From JANMEB01 sp041745295 (lineage in GTDB: Bacteria; Planctomycetota; Planctomycetia; Pirellulales; Pirellulaceae), in contig JBGTJE010000089.1 in assembly GCA_041745295.1 (NCBI GenBank), forward strand, positions 124,001 through 188,000: DNA of 64,000 nucleotides, in the 5' to 3' direction. A program made the position numbers and the translations under genes. The notes beneath the pieces were generated by a model. That model was given only the letters and a program-made list of their open reading frames with translations. It did not search any database and was not told where the DNA came from. Positions 52,954 through 61,182 of the stretch are shown one piece after another. Each line of letters starts with the position of its first letter. Position 1 is the first letter of the stretch.

Positions 52954-53559
52954 ATGCGTCACAGAAAAGTAGGTCGGCGATTGGGCCGGAGTTCTCCCCA
53001 CCGCAAAGCGTTGATGCGCAATATGGCGAGCTGCCTGATTTTGACCGAGCGAGACGACGACTTTTACGAAGGCATGTTTCAATCCGACGGCAAAACGACG
53101 ATCAAGCCGCCGGCGATCAAGGGTCGCATTATCACGACGCTGGCCAAAGCCAAAGAAGCCCGTGCGTACATTGAAAGGTGTATCTCGATTGCCAAGCGTG
53201 CCCTGCCCCAACAGGAGGCTGCGGCCAAGTTCGCGACCACGGCTGAACGAAACTCAGAGCAATGGCTCAAATGGCGGAAAAGCGATCAGTGGAAAAAATG
53301 GGCAGCCGAAATGGCCCCTGTCGTCGTCGCTAAGCGACGAGCGTTTCAGATGCTCGGCAGCAAAGACGCCGTCCGACTCTTGTTCGACGAAATCGCTCCG
53401 CGATTTGCCGCTCGACAAGGAGGCTACACTCGAGTCCTCAAAATGTCAAAACCCCGCTTGGGCGACGCCGGTGATCGGGCCATCATCGAGTTCGTCGGCG
53501 TCCACGATCGCGCCAAAAAGAAATCCGAACGACCCCAGTTCGAATCCGACAAAACCTAG
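52954..53559 (+). CDS. rplQ: 50S ribosomal protein L17 with internal insertions
   Basis: The product has 201 residues against about 120-130 in E. coli. The core is intact: MRHRKVGRRLGRSSPHRKALMRNM, TTLAKAKEARAY, LFDEIAPRFAARQGGYTR and AIIEFV. The extra length lies in two insertions, at about residues 32-57 (DDDFYEGMFQSDGK...) and 84-123 (a charged, Trp- and Lys-rich segment), plus a short C-terminal tail. ATG 52954 is chosen because the family begins MRHRK. It is the last gene of the operon. Confidence 0.93.
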   Translation: MRHRKVGRRLGRSSPHRKALMRNMASCLILTERDDDFYEGMFQSDGKTTIKPPAIKGRIITTLAKAKEARAYIERCISIAKRALPQQEAAAKFATTAERNSEQWLKWRKSDQWKKWAAEMAPVVVAKRRAFQMLGSKDAVRLLFDEIAPRFAARQGGYTRVLKMSKPRLGDAGDRAIIEFVGVHDRAKKKSERPQFESDKT

Positions 53560-53590
53560 TCGCGCCGCGATAGGTGCGCCTCGATTCTTT

Positions 53591-53623
53591 GTAGGGTGGG
53601 ACGAGTCTTCGGGTCCCACCATC
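53591..53623. repeat. GGTGGGAC...GTCCCACC palindrome
   Basis: GTAGGGTGGGACGAGTC and GGGTCCCACCATC form a short hairpin at the end of the ribosomal operon, where it could act as a bidirectional terminator with the convergent DUF454 gene. Confidence 0.6.
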
Positions 53624-53650
53624 TTCGATTTCTAATGCATTTCGAAACGC

Positions 53651-54055
53651 TCAGCTTCGCACGATAAAAATACTGCCGAGCGCGTTAAGTCCGACGATCG
53701 CCGCAATCGGCCAGACTCCAAGCACCCCCGTCATGTAAAGTGTCGTGCAGCTAATCACCGTGCTTCCCCAAATGAGAAATAGCACGGACGCCTTGGCCAA
53801 GCGAGACAGTCGCACGCGGCCATCGACAAACGGCAGAAATCGCGCGAAGAACTTATTCCGAACCAGCACCTTTTCCAAATGCGGATGACTACGAGAAAAT
53901 AAGAAACAAGCGAAGATCAAAAAGATGGTCGTCGGCATTCCCGGCAGAATCACTCCCAACGCCCCCAAGCCGACGCAGGCAACGCCAGTCGCCGCGATGG
54001 CCCAGCGGACCAGGTAATTCGAGTTCTTTGCGGTAACTTCGTTTGACAATTTCAT
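53651..54055 (-). CDS. DUF454 (YbaN-like) membrane protein
   Basis: The product has 134 residues. GVACVGLGALGVILPGMPTTIFLIFACFLFSRSHP is the family's signature block, and two further spans follow. DUF454 proteins are small inner-membrane proteins of unknown function. ATG 54055 is used; an extension to 54121 has no support. It converges with rplQ. Confidence 0.85.
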   Translation of the reverse strand: MKLSNEVTAKNSNYLVRWAIAATGVACVGLGALGVILPGMPTTIFLIFACFLFSRSHPHLEKVLVRNKFFARFLPFVDGRVRLSRLAKASVLFLIWGSTVISCTTLYMTGVLGVWPIAAIVGLNALGSIFIVRS

Positions 54056-54204
54056 TCCTTCCAAGCGACAAGTAAAATCCGAACCGCGGCGTCGCCGATG
54101 CAATAAGGACAATTCACACATAATCGGCGTTCCATTCTACGCAACTCAAGCTCTCGCCGACCAACGCTTGCATCGACGGAATGAATCTGAGTGCTGGGTA
54201 GGCT

Positions 54205-55482
54205 TCAAGGCTTTTGCGACTTTCTTCGCCTGGCACTTTCGGCGTGAGCGGGCAAGCCTTCAAGCAGCGCCAATTGGATCGTGTCCGCGATCATTGGTTG
54301 AGCGGTGGACAGGTCGTCAATTCGCAACCAAGTTTGGCGACGAAGAAATGTCTCCACCGAAAGACCAGAGGCGTACCGGGCCGTGCCCCCGGTCGGCAAG
54401 ACATGATTCGGCCCGGCACCGTAATCACCGAAAACTTCGGCGCTGTTCCCTCCAATGAATAAACAGCCGCAGCGAGTCAGGTGCGGTGCCAATAGTTGCG
54501 GGTCCGCCAGATGCAATTCCAAGTGTTCCGGGGCAATTTCTTGGCAAAAGGAAAGAGCCTGATCCCAGTCTCGGGCCACGAGCGCAAAGCCATGCCGCAG
54601 TGATTGTCGGGCGACGGCGTCCGTCGTCAGCAGTTTCAATTGCCGCTCAAGTTCACGGTTTACCGAGGCAACCATTGTTTCTGAAAATGCCAATAGCATT
54701 GGCCGGGCATCGACGTCGTGCTCGGCCTGGGCCAACAGATCGGCTGCGACGGTTGCAGGGTTGGCCGAATCGTCGGCAACGACCAGCAACTCGGACGGGC
54801 CGGCAAGCATATCAATTCGCGCGTCAACCGAAACGAGTTGTTTTGCGGCGGTCACCCAACGATTCCCAGGCCCAACGATCACATCACACTTAGGGGCTCC
54901 GCCAATTCCATAAGCCAACGCGGCAATAGCATGGGCGCCGCCGGCTGCAAGAAATCCGTTGGCTCCGGCGATCGCCGCTGCGGCCAGCATCAAGTTAGTA
55001 GCCGCCGGGGACGAAACCCAAATCTGAGGGACTCCGGCGACGCGCGCGGTCACTGCCGTCATCAACAGACTCGAAACTAGCGGATAGCGGCCTCCGGGGA
55101 CGTAGCAGCCCGCAGCGGAGAGGGGATGCCACGTTTGTCCGGCCATGCCACCGTACAGCGCCAGTTCCATCGGCTGGATCAGGCCAAGTTGAGCTTGGGC
55201 GAAAGCGCGGATACGCTGGGCGACTCGCTCGAGCAATTCGCGAGTCTCTCGGTCAAGCGCATCCAGCTCACGTTCGCATGCCGCCCGATCGTAAATCAAT
55301 GGATCATTTGGCTTGCGCTGATCCCAATGGCTGACGAGCATTCGTAGCGACGGTTCGCCCCCCGAGCGCACTTGCTCGATGATTTGAGCGGCTTGTTGCA
55401 ACGTCTCGGCCGCAACCCCCGATTCGCGGCGAAGGTCAGCGATTGAGTCGACGTTTATGATTTTAAGTACGTTGGATTTCAT
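54205..55482 (-). CDS. hisD: histidinol dehydrogenase
   Basis: The product has 425 residues. GCYVPGGRYPLVSSLLMTAV, GPGNRWVTAAKQLV, DMLAGPSELLVVAD, EHLELH and GAGPNHVLPTGGTARYASGL are the standard HisD blocks, including the zinc and catalytic residues. It oxidises histidinol to histidine with two NAD+, the last steps of the pathway. ATG 55482 is chosen; the longer open frame reads through a repeat at 55561-55590. It lies last in the his operon, 147 bases after the hisA-I-E gene, with the repeat between. Confidence 0.95.
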   Translation of the reverse strand: MKSNVLKIINVDSIADLRRESGVAAETLQQAAQIIEQVRSGGEPSLRMLVSHWDQRKPNDPLIYDRAACERELDALDRETRELLERVAQRIRAFAQAQLGLIQPMELALYGGMAGQTWHPLSAAGCYVPGGRYPLVSSLLMTAVTARVAGVPQIWVSSPAATNLMLAAAAIAGANGFLAAGGAHAIAALAYGIGGAPKCDVIVGPGNRWVTAAKQLVSVDARIDMLAGPSELLVVADDSANPATVAADLLAQAEHDVDARPMLLAFSETMVASVNRELERQLKLLTTDAVARQSLRHGFALVARDWDQALSFCQEIAPEHLELHLADPQLLAPHLTRCGCLFIGGNSAEVFGDYGAGPNHVLPTGGTARYASGLSVETFLRRQTWLRIDDLSTAQPMIADTIQLALLEGLPAHAESARRRKSQKP

Positions 55483-55560
55483 GTCGGACAAATTGTCTCT
55501 ATGGCCATTGTCTCCAAATGCCGAGGCGCTGCCTGGGAACCAGAGCGGAGCCGCAATTCT

Positions 55561-55590
55561 TTCTTGTGTGCCACGGGCTATGCCCGTGCA
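55561..55590. repeat. GTGTGCCACGGGCTATGCCCGTGCA palindrome
   Basis: A copy of the GTGTGCCAC family in the gap between hisA-I-E and hisD. It may weaken read-through to hisD. Confidence 0.7.
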
Positions 55591-55629
55591 TTTTTGTGCA
55601 AAGCCGCTTCGCCCTCCCAATTAATTCGA

Positions 55630-56898
55630 TTACGAAGCGTTCGTTGACTTTGCGTTTCCGGGTCGGCGGGAGACTCGCAATTGGCGGCGGTTCAATTCGC
55701 GGGAGACATCGGCCCAATCCACTCCGCTGGCCGCCAGTTTGACCAAGGTGAAGTAGAGCAAATCAGTCGCTTCGGCAACGACGTCGGCAGGTCGCTCAGC
55801 CGCCACCAACTCGTGGGCCTCTTCGACGACTTTGGCTTTCAAAAGCGCCGGGTCGTTCAGTAGTCTTCGAGTGTACGAGCCGCGTGGCGAATCGAAGACG
55901 CGGCCCGCGATTCGCCGGGCAAGTTCAGGAACGCCTTGCGATGCACCCCAGCACGTTCTAGTATCCCGATGACAGAACCCGCTCCCCTGCTGGTGTACCT
56001 GAAACCGCAGCGCATCGCGGTCGCAGTCCGCCGACACTCGCAAAAGTTGTTGGGTTGCTCCGGAAGTTTTGCCTTTAACCCACAGTCCACGCTCGCGGGA
56101 ATGATAAACGCCGCGCCCCGATTCGATCGCCGCGTGAAGGCTTTCGCGACTTGAGTGGGCCAGCCCCAACGCAACCTCGTGCTCGTCCACCACAACCGTG
56201 GGCCAGAGTCCGTCGTTTCGATCGGATCGCATCGGCGCCGCGAAGGCATCAGTTAAACTCAATCGACCTTTGTAGAGCGCCATCCCAACCTGTGCGTCGC
56301 AGCCCATCGCATCGAGCGCCGCGATTTCTTCGACTGTCGTAATCCCTCCAGCGATCGTCACACGCACTGTCCCGGCGGCTTTTGCGATCGCTTCGACCGC
56401 GTCCATTCGCGTTCCAGCCATTCGGCCTTCGCGTTCCACGAAAGTCACCAGAAATCCACCCACCAATTCGCGAAGCTCACCCATTCGTTCGAGCACGGTT
56501 CGGCCAGTGCGTGTTGTCCAACCCTCCACGACAACTTCGTCGTTTACGGCATCCAATGCCGCGATGACCCGTTCGCGCGGCAATTGCCGCAACAATTCCG
56601 GCTGGGCGGCAGTTCCTAGGACGACAGACTCCGCACCGGCGTCCAACCAGGCGAAAGCCGCTTCGGCCGATCGAATCCCACCGCCGACGCGGCATGGAGC
56701 AAGTTCGATCAGCTCATGGATCAGCGCCGCATTCGAGCCCTGGCCCAGGGCTGCGTCGAGATCGACCACGGCAATCGATCCAACGCGAGCGAACTTTTCC
56801 GCCAACGGTCGGGGATCGCCCGCGTCGAGCTCGAATTGCTTGCCGCCGATGAGTTGCACCGCGTTTCCCGCCATCAAGTCGATCGAAGGGACGATCAT
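55630..56898 (-). CDS. HisA-HisI-HisE fusion (ProFAR isomerase / PRA cyclohydrolase / PRATP diphosphatase)
   Basis: The product has 422 residues in three parts. Residues 1-245 are a HisA TIM barrel (IVPSIDLMAG, VGGGIRSAEAAFAWLDAGAE, IAGGITTVEEI). Residues about 255-345 are HisI, with SADCDRDALRF and GFCHRDTRTCW holding the zinc cysteines. Residues about 350-420 are HisE (LLKAKVVEEAHELVAAE, ATDLLYFTLVKL). It would perform steps 2 to 4 of histidine biosynthesis on one chain. The start at ATG 56898 overlaps the hisF stop (ATGA). HisI and HisE are often fused to each other; adding HisA is unusual. The reading frame is unbroken over all three domains. Confidence 0.9.
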   Translation of the reverse strand: MIVPSIDLMAGNAVQLIGGKQFELDAGDPRPLAEKFARVGSIAVVDLDAALGQGSNAALIHELIELAPCRVGGGIRSAEAAFAWLDAGAESVVLGTAAQPELLRQLPRERVIAALDAVNDEVVVEGWTTRTGRTVLERMGELRELVGGFLVTFVEREGRMAGTRMDAVEAIAKAAGTVRVTIAGGITTVEEIAALDAMGCDAQVGMALYKGRLSLTDAFAAPMRSDRNDGLWPTVVVDEHEVALGLAHSSRESLHAAIESGRGVYHSRERGLWVKGKTSGATQQLLRVSADCDRDALRFQVHQQGSGFCHRDTRTCWGASQGVPELARRIAGRVFDSPRGSYTRRLLNDPALLKAKVVEEAHELVAAERPADVVAEATDLLYFTLVKLAASGVDWADVSRELNRRQLRVSRRPGNAKSTNAS

Positions 56899-57650
56899 TG
56901 CCGTACCTCCACTTGTTGCTTCGCCAAGAAGTCCTTGATCTCCGCCACGCTCAATTCGCCCGAGTGAAAAATGCTTGCCGCTAGGACGGCATCGGCGCCG
57001 GCCTGGATGGCTTCGAGCAAGTGTTGCGGCTCGTTGGCACCCCCCGAGGCGATAATCGGAACGGTCACCGCGCCGCTGACGGCCGAGATCAGCTCCAAGC
57101 AATATCCTATTCGTGTGCCATCGCGATCCAAGCTTGTCAGTAGGATTTCGCCCACGCCTCGATCGACTCCCTTCCGGCACCATTCGACGACATCGAGTCC
57201 CGTCCGAGTCGTGCCCGAATGAATGACGACTTCCCAGAATCCGCGTTCGACTTCCGCTGCGTCCACAGCGAGCACGGTGCATTGCGAACCAAACTGCCGG
57301 GCCAAACCGTTGATCAATTCCGGATCCTGAACGGCGGCAGAGTTAATTGAAACTTTATCCGCGCCGAACTCCAACAACCGGGCGGCATCGATCACATTGC
57401 GAACGCCCCCACCAACTGTCAGGGGAATCGAAAGGGCTTCGCGCACGGTCTTGACCGTTTCCACCTGATTGGCTCGGCCCATCACGGTCGCGGAGACGTC
57501 GAGCACGACAATTTCGTCGGCACCTTGAGTTTCATACAACGCGGCTTGCTCCGCCGGCGACCCGACGTCGCGCAAATTCTCGAAACGAACGCCTTTGACG
57601 ACGCGCCCATCGCGACAATCCAGGCAGGGAATGATTCGCTTGGTCAGCAT
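56895..57650 (-). CDS. hisF: imidazole glycerol phosphate synthase cyclase subunit
   Basis: The product has 251 residues. RIIPCLDCRDGRVVKGV, VGGGVRNVIDAARLLEFGAD and IIASGGANEPQHLLEAI are diagnostic of HisF. It closes the imidazole ring using ammonia made by HisH and releases AICAR. It overlaps hisH by seven bases and hisA-I-E by four, so all three are probably translated in coupled fashion. Confidence 0.97.
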   Translation of the reverse strand: MLTKRIIPCLDCRDGRVVKGVRFENLRDVGSPAEQAALYETQGADEIVVLDVSATVMGRANQVETVKTVREALSIPLTVGGGVRNVIDAARLLEFGADKVSINSAAVQDPELINGLARQFGSQCTVLAVDAAEVERGFWEVVIHSGTTRTGLDVVEWCRKGVDRGVGEILLTSLDRDGTRIGYCLELISAVSGAVTVPIIASGGANEPQHLLEAIQAGADAVLAASIFHSGELSVAEIKDFLAKQQVEVRQ

Positions 57651-58279
57651 CGGACTCGCTCCTCAGAACTCGTGGTCGCGGTCGCTTGCAACCAGCGCCG
57701 CAAGAGATCTTGTCCCCAGGCACCCGACAATTCCGGATGAAACTGACATGCCAAAACATTGTTTCGTTCGACTGCCGCGATCAGCCGCCGGCCGTTATGC
57801 GTCCAAGCGGGAGTCCATCCAAGCGGACATTCGTTGAGTCCGTACGAGTTGGCAAAGTAGGCGTGTCCGCTGACGAGAAATCGGCTGTCCGCCGCGGCTT
57901 CGACCAAATTCCAACCGAGTTGAGGGACGCGAGTTGCCTGCAATCGCTCCACTCGAGTTTGGAAAATGGAAAATCCTGTGATACCGGGGCTCTCGTCACT
58001 CTCCGCAGCCAGCAATTGCAGTCCGAGACAGATCGCCAGTGTTGGGCGGCCGCGGGCAATGCGATTCTGCAATGCGCCGACCAGTCCCAATTCAACAAGC
58101 CGCTGCATGGCCGCCGCAAATGCTCCAACGCCTGGTAAGACCAATCGAGCGGCTCGTTCGATTTCTTCCGGCCGGTCGATCAGAACCGGAGTGGCTCCCA
58201 CTCGACGAAGGCCTGCTTCGACCGAAGCCAAATTGGCAACTCCTGTTTTGACGACGCCCACGAATGACTCGCCTTCCAT
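57644..58279 (-). CDS. hisH: imidazole glycerol phosphate synthase glutaminase subunit
   Basis: The product has 211 residues. The class I glutamine amidotransferase nucleophile is the Cys in AICLGLQLLA, and the His-Glu pair is in QFHPELS. PQLGWN and YFANSYG are HisH-specific blocks. It supplies ammonia to HisF. ATG 58279 overlaps the hisB stop (TAATG); a longer frame upstream lies in hisB and is ignored. Confidence 0.95.
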   Translation of the reverse strand: MEGESFVGVVKTGVANLASVEAGLRRVGATPVLIDRPEEIERAARLVLPGVGAFAAAMQRLVELGLVGALQNRIARGRPTLAICLGLQLLAAESDESPGITGFSIFQTRVERLQATRVPQLGWNLVEAAADSRFLVSGHAYFANSYGLNECPLGWTPAWTHNGRRLIAAVERNNVLACQFHPELSGAWGQDLLRRWLQATATTSSEERVRC

Positions 58280-58872
58280 TACAACGACCCCTTCGTGCTG
58301 GGAATCGCATCGCTGCCGGCGCGGGAGACCGCCATCCGCAACGCCAAGGCGACCGCCTTGAAGCCGGCCTCCGCTACGTGATGCGCGTTCGAGCCGCGTA
58401 TTAAATCGACGTGCATCGTCGCTCGAGCGGCGATCGCCAGCGATGAAAGCACATGGGGAATATTCTCGCAGCTCAGCCCGCCCAGCTGTTCGCGGTTCAA
58501 GGGCAAATCGATCCAAGCGCCCGGCCGGCCGGACAAATCAATTGCGCAGCGCGCCAACGCCTCATCCAGGGGAGCGTAGGCGTATCCGAATCGGACGATT
58601 CCGCGGCGATCGTCCAATGCCTGATCGATCGCTTGGCCCAACACGATCGCGCAATCCTCCGCGGTATGGTGATCGTCTATTTGCAAATCCCCTTTACAAG
58701 TCACACTCAAATCCATTCGCGAGTGTTTTGCCAAGCTGGACAGTAAATGATCGAGAAACCCAATGCCAGTTTGGCAATTGGAAGAACCGGTGCCATCAAG
58801 GTTCAGCTTCAACGAGATCTTCGTTTCCAATGTGTCGCGCGAAATCTGTGCGATTCTGCCGATGGTTGTCAT
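58279..58872 (-). CDS. hisB: imidazoleglycerol-phosphate dehydratase
   Basis: The product has 197 residues and is monofunctional (without the phosphatase domain of enterobacterial HisB). FLDHLL, DDHHTAEDCAIVLG and SNAHHVAEA give the manganese-binding histidines. It dehydrates imidazole glycerol phosphate. It starts at ATG 58872 and overlaps hisH by one base. Confidence 0.96.
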   Translation of the reverse strand: MTTIGRIAQISRDTLETKISLKLNLDGTGSSNCQTGIGFLDHLLSSLAKHSRMDLSVTCKGDLQIDDHHTAEDCAIVLGQAIDQALDDRRGIVRFGYAYAPLDEALARCAIDLSGRPGAWIDLPLNREQLGGLSCENIPHVLSSLAIAARATMHVDLIRGSNAHHVAEAGFKAVALALRMAVSRAGSDAIPSTKGSL

Positions 58873-58976
58873 GAGAGGCTCGTTTTGAAAAAGCTGGTCG
58901 ATCTTTTTTTGCGTTAAAAACTGCTTGACGTTTTTCGTTACTACATTTTTCTAACGGCATGCCCGAGTTCTTCGTG

Positions 58977-59021
58977 GCCCCCTCACCCTGCCCTCTCCCC
59001 CGCGGCGGGGCGAGGGAACTT
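58977..59021. repeat. CCCTCACCCTGCCCTCTCCCCCG palindromic repeat
   Basis: CCCCTCACCCTGCCCTCTCCCCCGCGG followed by GCGGGGCGAGGG forms a strong hairpin in the 152-base gap between hisC and hisB. It is the same element as at 36235-36276. Confidence 0.8.
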
Positions 59022-59024
59022 GTT

Positions 59025-60098
59025 CTAAAGTACTTTTTCTAGTTCAAGGATCAAAAACTCAAAGTCGCGTTGGTTTCCGGGGCAAGTGATTCTCAGGCAG
59101 TCGGACAGACTCGGTTGTTCACCAAACCAACGGATTGCAATTCCTTGTTCCGCCAGGGTTTTCCAAATGAATTCCGCCCGCGTGGTTCGCGCGAAAACAA
59201 AATTTCCTTGGGACGGTACCGCATCCAGACCCTTCAACGACAAATACTCAAACAATGCGGCTCGTTCTGCTCTTACCTGTGCCACGTACGGTGCAAGCTC
59301 GTTGGATTCGTTTTGCAGCGTAAGCATGGCGCACGCAGCACTTAGACCTGACACCGAATAGGGATTTCCCGCGCGGCGAAGCCATTCGATTAGCCGGGCT
59401 TGACCTACAGCGTATCCAACCCGCAACCCGGCTAGTCCCCACGCCTTGGAAAACGTGCGGACCACGATCGCATTCGACATTCGCAATGCCGCGCTCGTCA
59501 AGTCTACATCCGCAAATTCGGTGTACGCCAAATCCACGAGTAGCAGTGCGTGTGGCGCCTCGACCGCAAGGCGCGAGAGGTCGGCGGTAGAAATGACTTC
59601 GCCCGTCGGATTGTTGGGCGAGACAACGGCAATGATGCCGGTCCGATCGGAGACGTTTTCGAGAACTGCCTGTACGGGGTAGTCTCCGCGTGGCCAAGGG
59701 ACTTCCATACATATGCCATTGGCCAATCGGCAGTACTTCGTCAACATCTCAAATGTTGGAACCGGCAAAATCATTTCCCGCCCGGATTCGAGAAACGCCA
59801 AGCAGATTCTCAGCAATGCATCGTCGCCACCGGCGGTTACCAAGATTTGCTCCCGTTCGACGCCCAACCGATTGGCAAGCACGGCTTCCAAGTCACTAAC
59901 GATTGGATAGCGCCGCAGCAGCTGTGGGCCCAACCTGGATAAGTCGCTTGGGCTAATCGTCGGCGGCCGGCCCTCGTTTCGATCCAATCGCAACCGAGGA
60001 CTCGATGTAGCGATCGGCATTCGATAGGCCTCTTGATTGGCAATGCGGTCGGCTGGTTTCAACTCGGCATCACATCGTGAAATGTCTAGAGCGTTCAT
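59025..60098 (-). CDS. hisC: histidinol-phosphate aminotransferase
   Basis: The product has 357 residues. Fold type I PLP motifs are seen: LRLDRNEGR near the N-terminus, SPNNPTGEVI, VDLAYTEF, and FSKAWGLAGLRVGYA with the Schiff-base Lys; LRITCPGN ends the protein. It transaminates imidazole-acetol phosphate. It starts at ATG 60098, 21 bases after hisG. Confidence 0.93.
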   Translation of the reverse strand: MNALDISRCDAELKPADRIANQEAYRMPIATSSPRLRLDRNEGRPPTISPSDLSRLGPQLLRRYPIVSDLEAVLANRLGVEREQILVTAGGDDALLRICLAFLESGREMILPVPTFEMLTKYCRLANGICMEVPWPRGDYPVQAVLENVSDRTGIIAVVSPNNPTGEVISTADLSRLAVEAPHALLLVDLAYTEFADVDLTSAALRMSNAIVVRTFSKAWGLAGLRVGYAVGQARLIEWLRRAGNPYSVSGLSAACAMLTLQNESNELAPYVAQVRAERAALFEYLSLKGLDAVPSQGNFVFARTTRAEFIWKTLAEQGIAIRWFGEQPSLSDCLRITCPGNQRDFEFLILELEKVL

Positions 60099-60119
60099 AA
60101 GGCTTTTCTCGCGCAGGTT

Positions 60120-60995
60120 TCAGGGGACAATTTGTGACAACTGGCTGACCACAATATCGGTCCCGCCGAGGGCCTTGATCTTGGTGATCAACGTTGGCAG
60201 TTCGGTTCGAGGAGCAGCCACTTTAATCGCAAACCCTTGATCTCCGTGCAGCGGCGAAATGGTGGGCTCGCGCATACAAGGCAACGCCTTCACGACTTGA
60301 TCCAAGACCGCCCGCGTCACATTGATTTCAACCATCACACGCAGGCGCGCCTCCAATACCGACTTGAGCAAGACGACGAACTCCTCGACTCGAGCGCGCA
60401 ATGCCGGCTGGTCCAGCGTCGCCGGCGCCGCGTACAAACGAGTGGATGAGGACATGATTTGGTCGATGATCTCCAAGCCGTTGGCTTTAAGCGTAGCTCC
60501 GGTGGCGACGACATCGACGATACAATCAGCGTCTTCGGGCGGATAGACTTCGGTCGAACCAAACGACCGCAAGTAGGTCGCTTGAAGGTCGTTCTTTTTA
60601 ATCCAACGTTGGGTTAATTGTTCCAACTCGGATGCCACGACGAGTGGCTTCTTGAGAAAATCCGAATCGGCCGCACTGCGGGCCGGCGCGGCGACGACCA
60701 CGCGGACGGGGTCCAGGCAGGTGTCGAGCAGTTCGATCGGTCCTCCGCCGAATTCCTCAATCCAATCGGCACCGGCGAAGCCGAGGTCGCGCGATCCCAA
60801 TTGCAACATTTTCACGATCGCTTGGGGTTTGAGCAGCTTCGTCTCAAACCCGCCGACGGAGACTTCGGGTCGATATTCGCGAGCCGCAGAGCGCACTCGA
60901 ATGCCTGCATCGCCCATCAATCGATCGACGCCTTCGGACATTCGCCCCTTGGGAAGGCCCAGCCGCAATAGATCCGGATGCAATTTGTGAGTCAT
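60120..60995 (-). CDS. hisG: ATP phosphoribosyltransferase, long form
   Basis: The product has 291 residues. LLRLGLPKGRMSEGV, GFAGADWIEEFGG, ADCIVDVVATGATLKANGLEII are the catalytic-domain blocks. The extra C-terminal 75 residues (MVEINVTRAVLDQVVKALP...) form the regulatory domain that senses histidine in long-form HisG. It catalyses the committed step, joining ATP and PRPP. ATG 60995 is chosen with AAGGAG nine bases upstream; another in-frame ATG lies at 61001. It is the first enzyme gene after the leader peptide and terminator. Confidence 0.95.
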   Translation of the reverse strand: MTHKLHPDLLRLGLPKGRMSEGVDRLMGDAGIRVRSAAREYRPEVSVGGFETKLLKPQAIVKMLQLGSRDLGFAGADWIEEFGGGPIELLDTCLDPVRVVVAAPARSAADSDFLKKPLVVASELEQLTQRWIKKNDLQATYLRSFGSTEVYPPEDADCIVDVVATGATLKANGLEIIDQIMSSSTRLYAAPATLDQPALRARVEEFVVLLKSVLEARLRVMVEINVTRAVLDQVVKALPCMREPTISPLHGDQGFAIKVAAPRTELPTLITKIKALGGTDIVVSQLSQIVP

Positions 60996-61046
60996 CGTCA
61001 TCGGCTCCTTGGAAAAAGCGCGTGACGCCAACACAATCCCTCGGCG

Positions 61047-61075
61047 CAAAAGAAAACGCCGACAGGTGCCGGCGT
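61047..61075 (-). terminator. intrinsic terminator of the his attenuator
   Basis: On the minus strand ACGCCGGC-ACCT-GTCGGCGT forms an eight-pair stem (one G-T pair) with a four-base loop, followed by TTTTCTTTT. It lies between the leader peptide and hisG, 52 bases before the hisG ATG. Its 5' arm can instead pair with the end of the leader-peptide coding sequence. Confidence 0.85.
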
Positions 61076-61106
61076 CGCGTCGTTCAGACTATTAAGTCAA
61101 ACAAAA

Positions 61107-61172
61107 TCACGCCGCCGCACTTTCGTGGGTCGAATGGTGGTGGACGCGATGATGGATGAATGTTGATCTCAT
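61107..61172 (-). CDS. hisL: his operon leader peptide (21 residues, 6 His)
   Basis: The frame reads MRSTFIHHRVHHHSTHESAA and one final A, then TGA. Six of 21 residues are His, including HH at 7-8 and HHH at 11-13. It lies 112 bases upstream of hisG on the same strand, just before an intrinsic terminator. This is the arrangement of a ribosome-stalling leader, where scarcity of charged tRNA-His favours read-through. The last codons (AGT GCG GCG GCG) contain GTGCGGCGGCG, complementary to the terminator 5' arm. No strong ribosome site precedes the ATG, and the predicted mRNA 5' end is very close to it. Confidence 0.8.
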   Translation of the reverse strand: MRSTFIHHRVHHHSTHESAAA

Positions 61173-61182
61173 GTTGATACCG

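Noticed and set aside
55483..55620. N-terminal extension of hisD
   Set aside because: The extension is a dispersed palindromic repeat; HisD homology starts at 55482.
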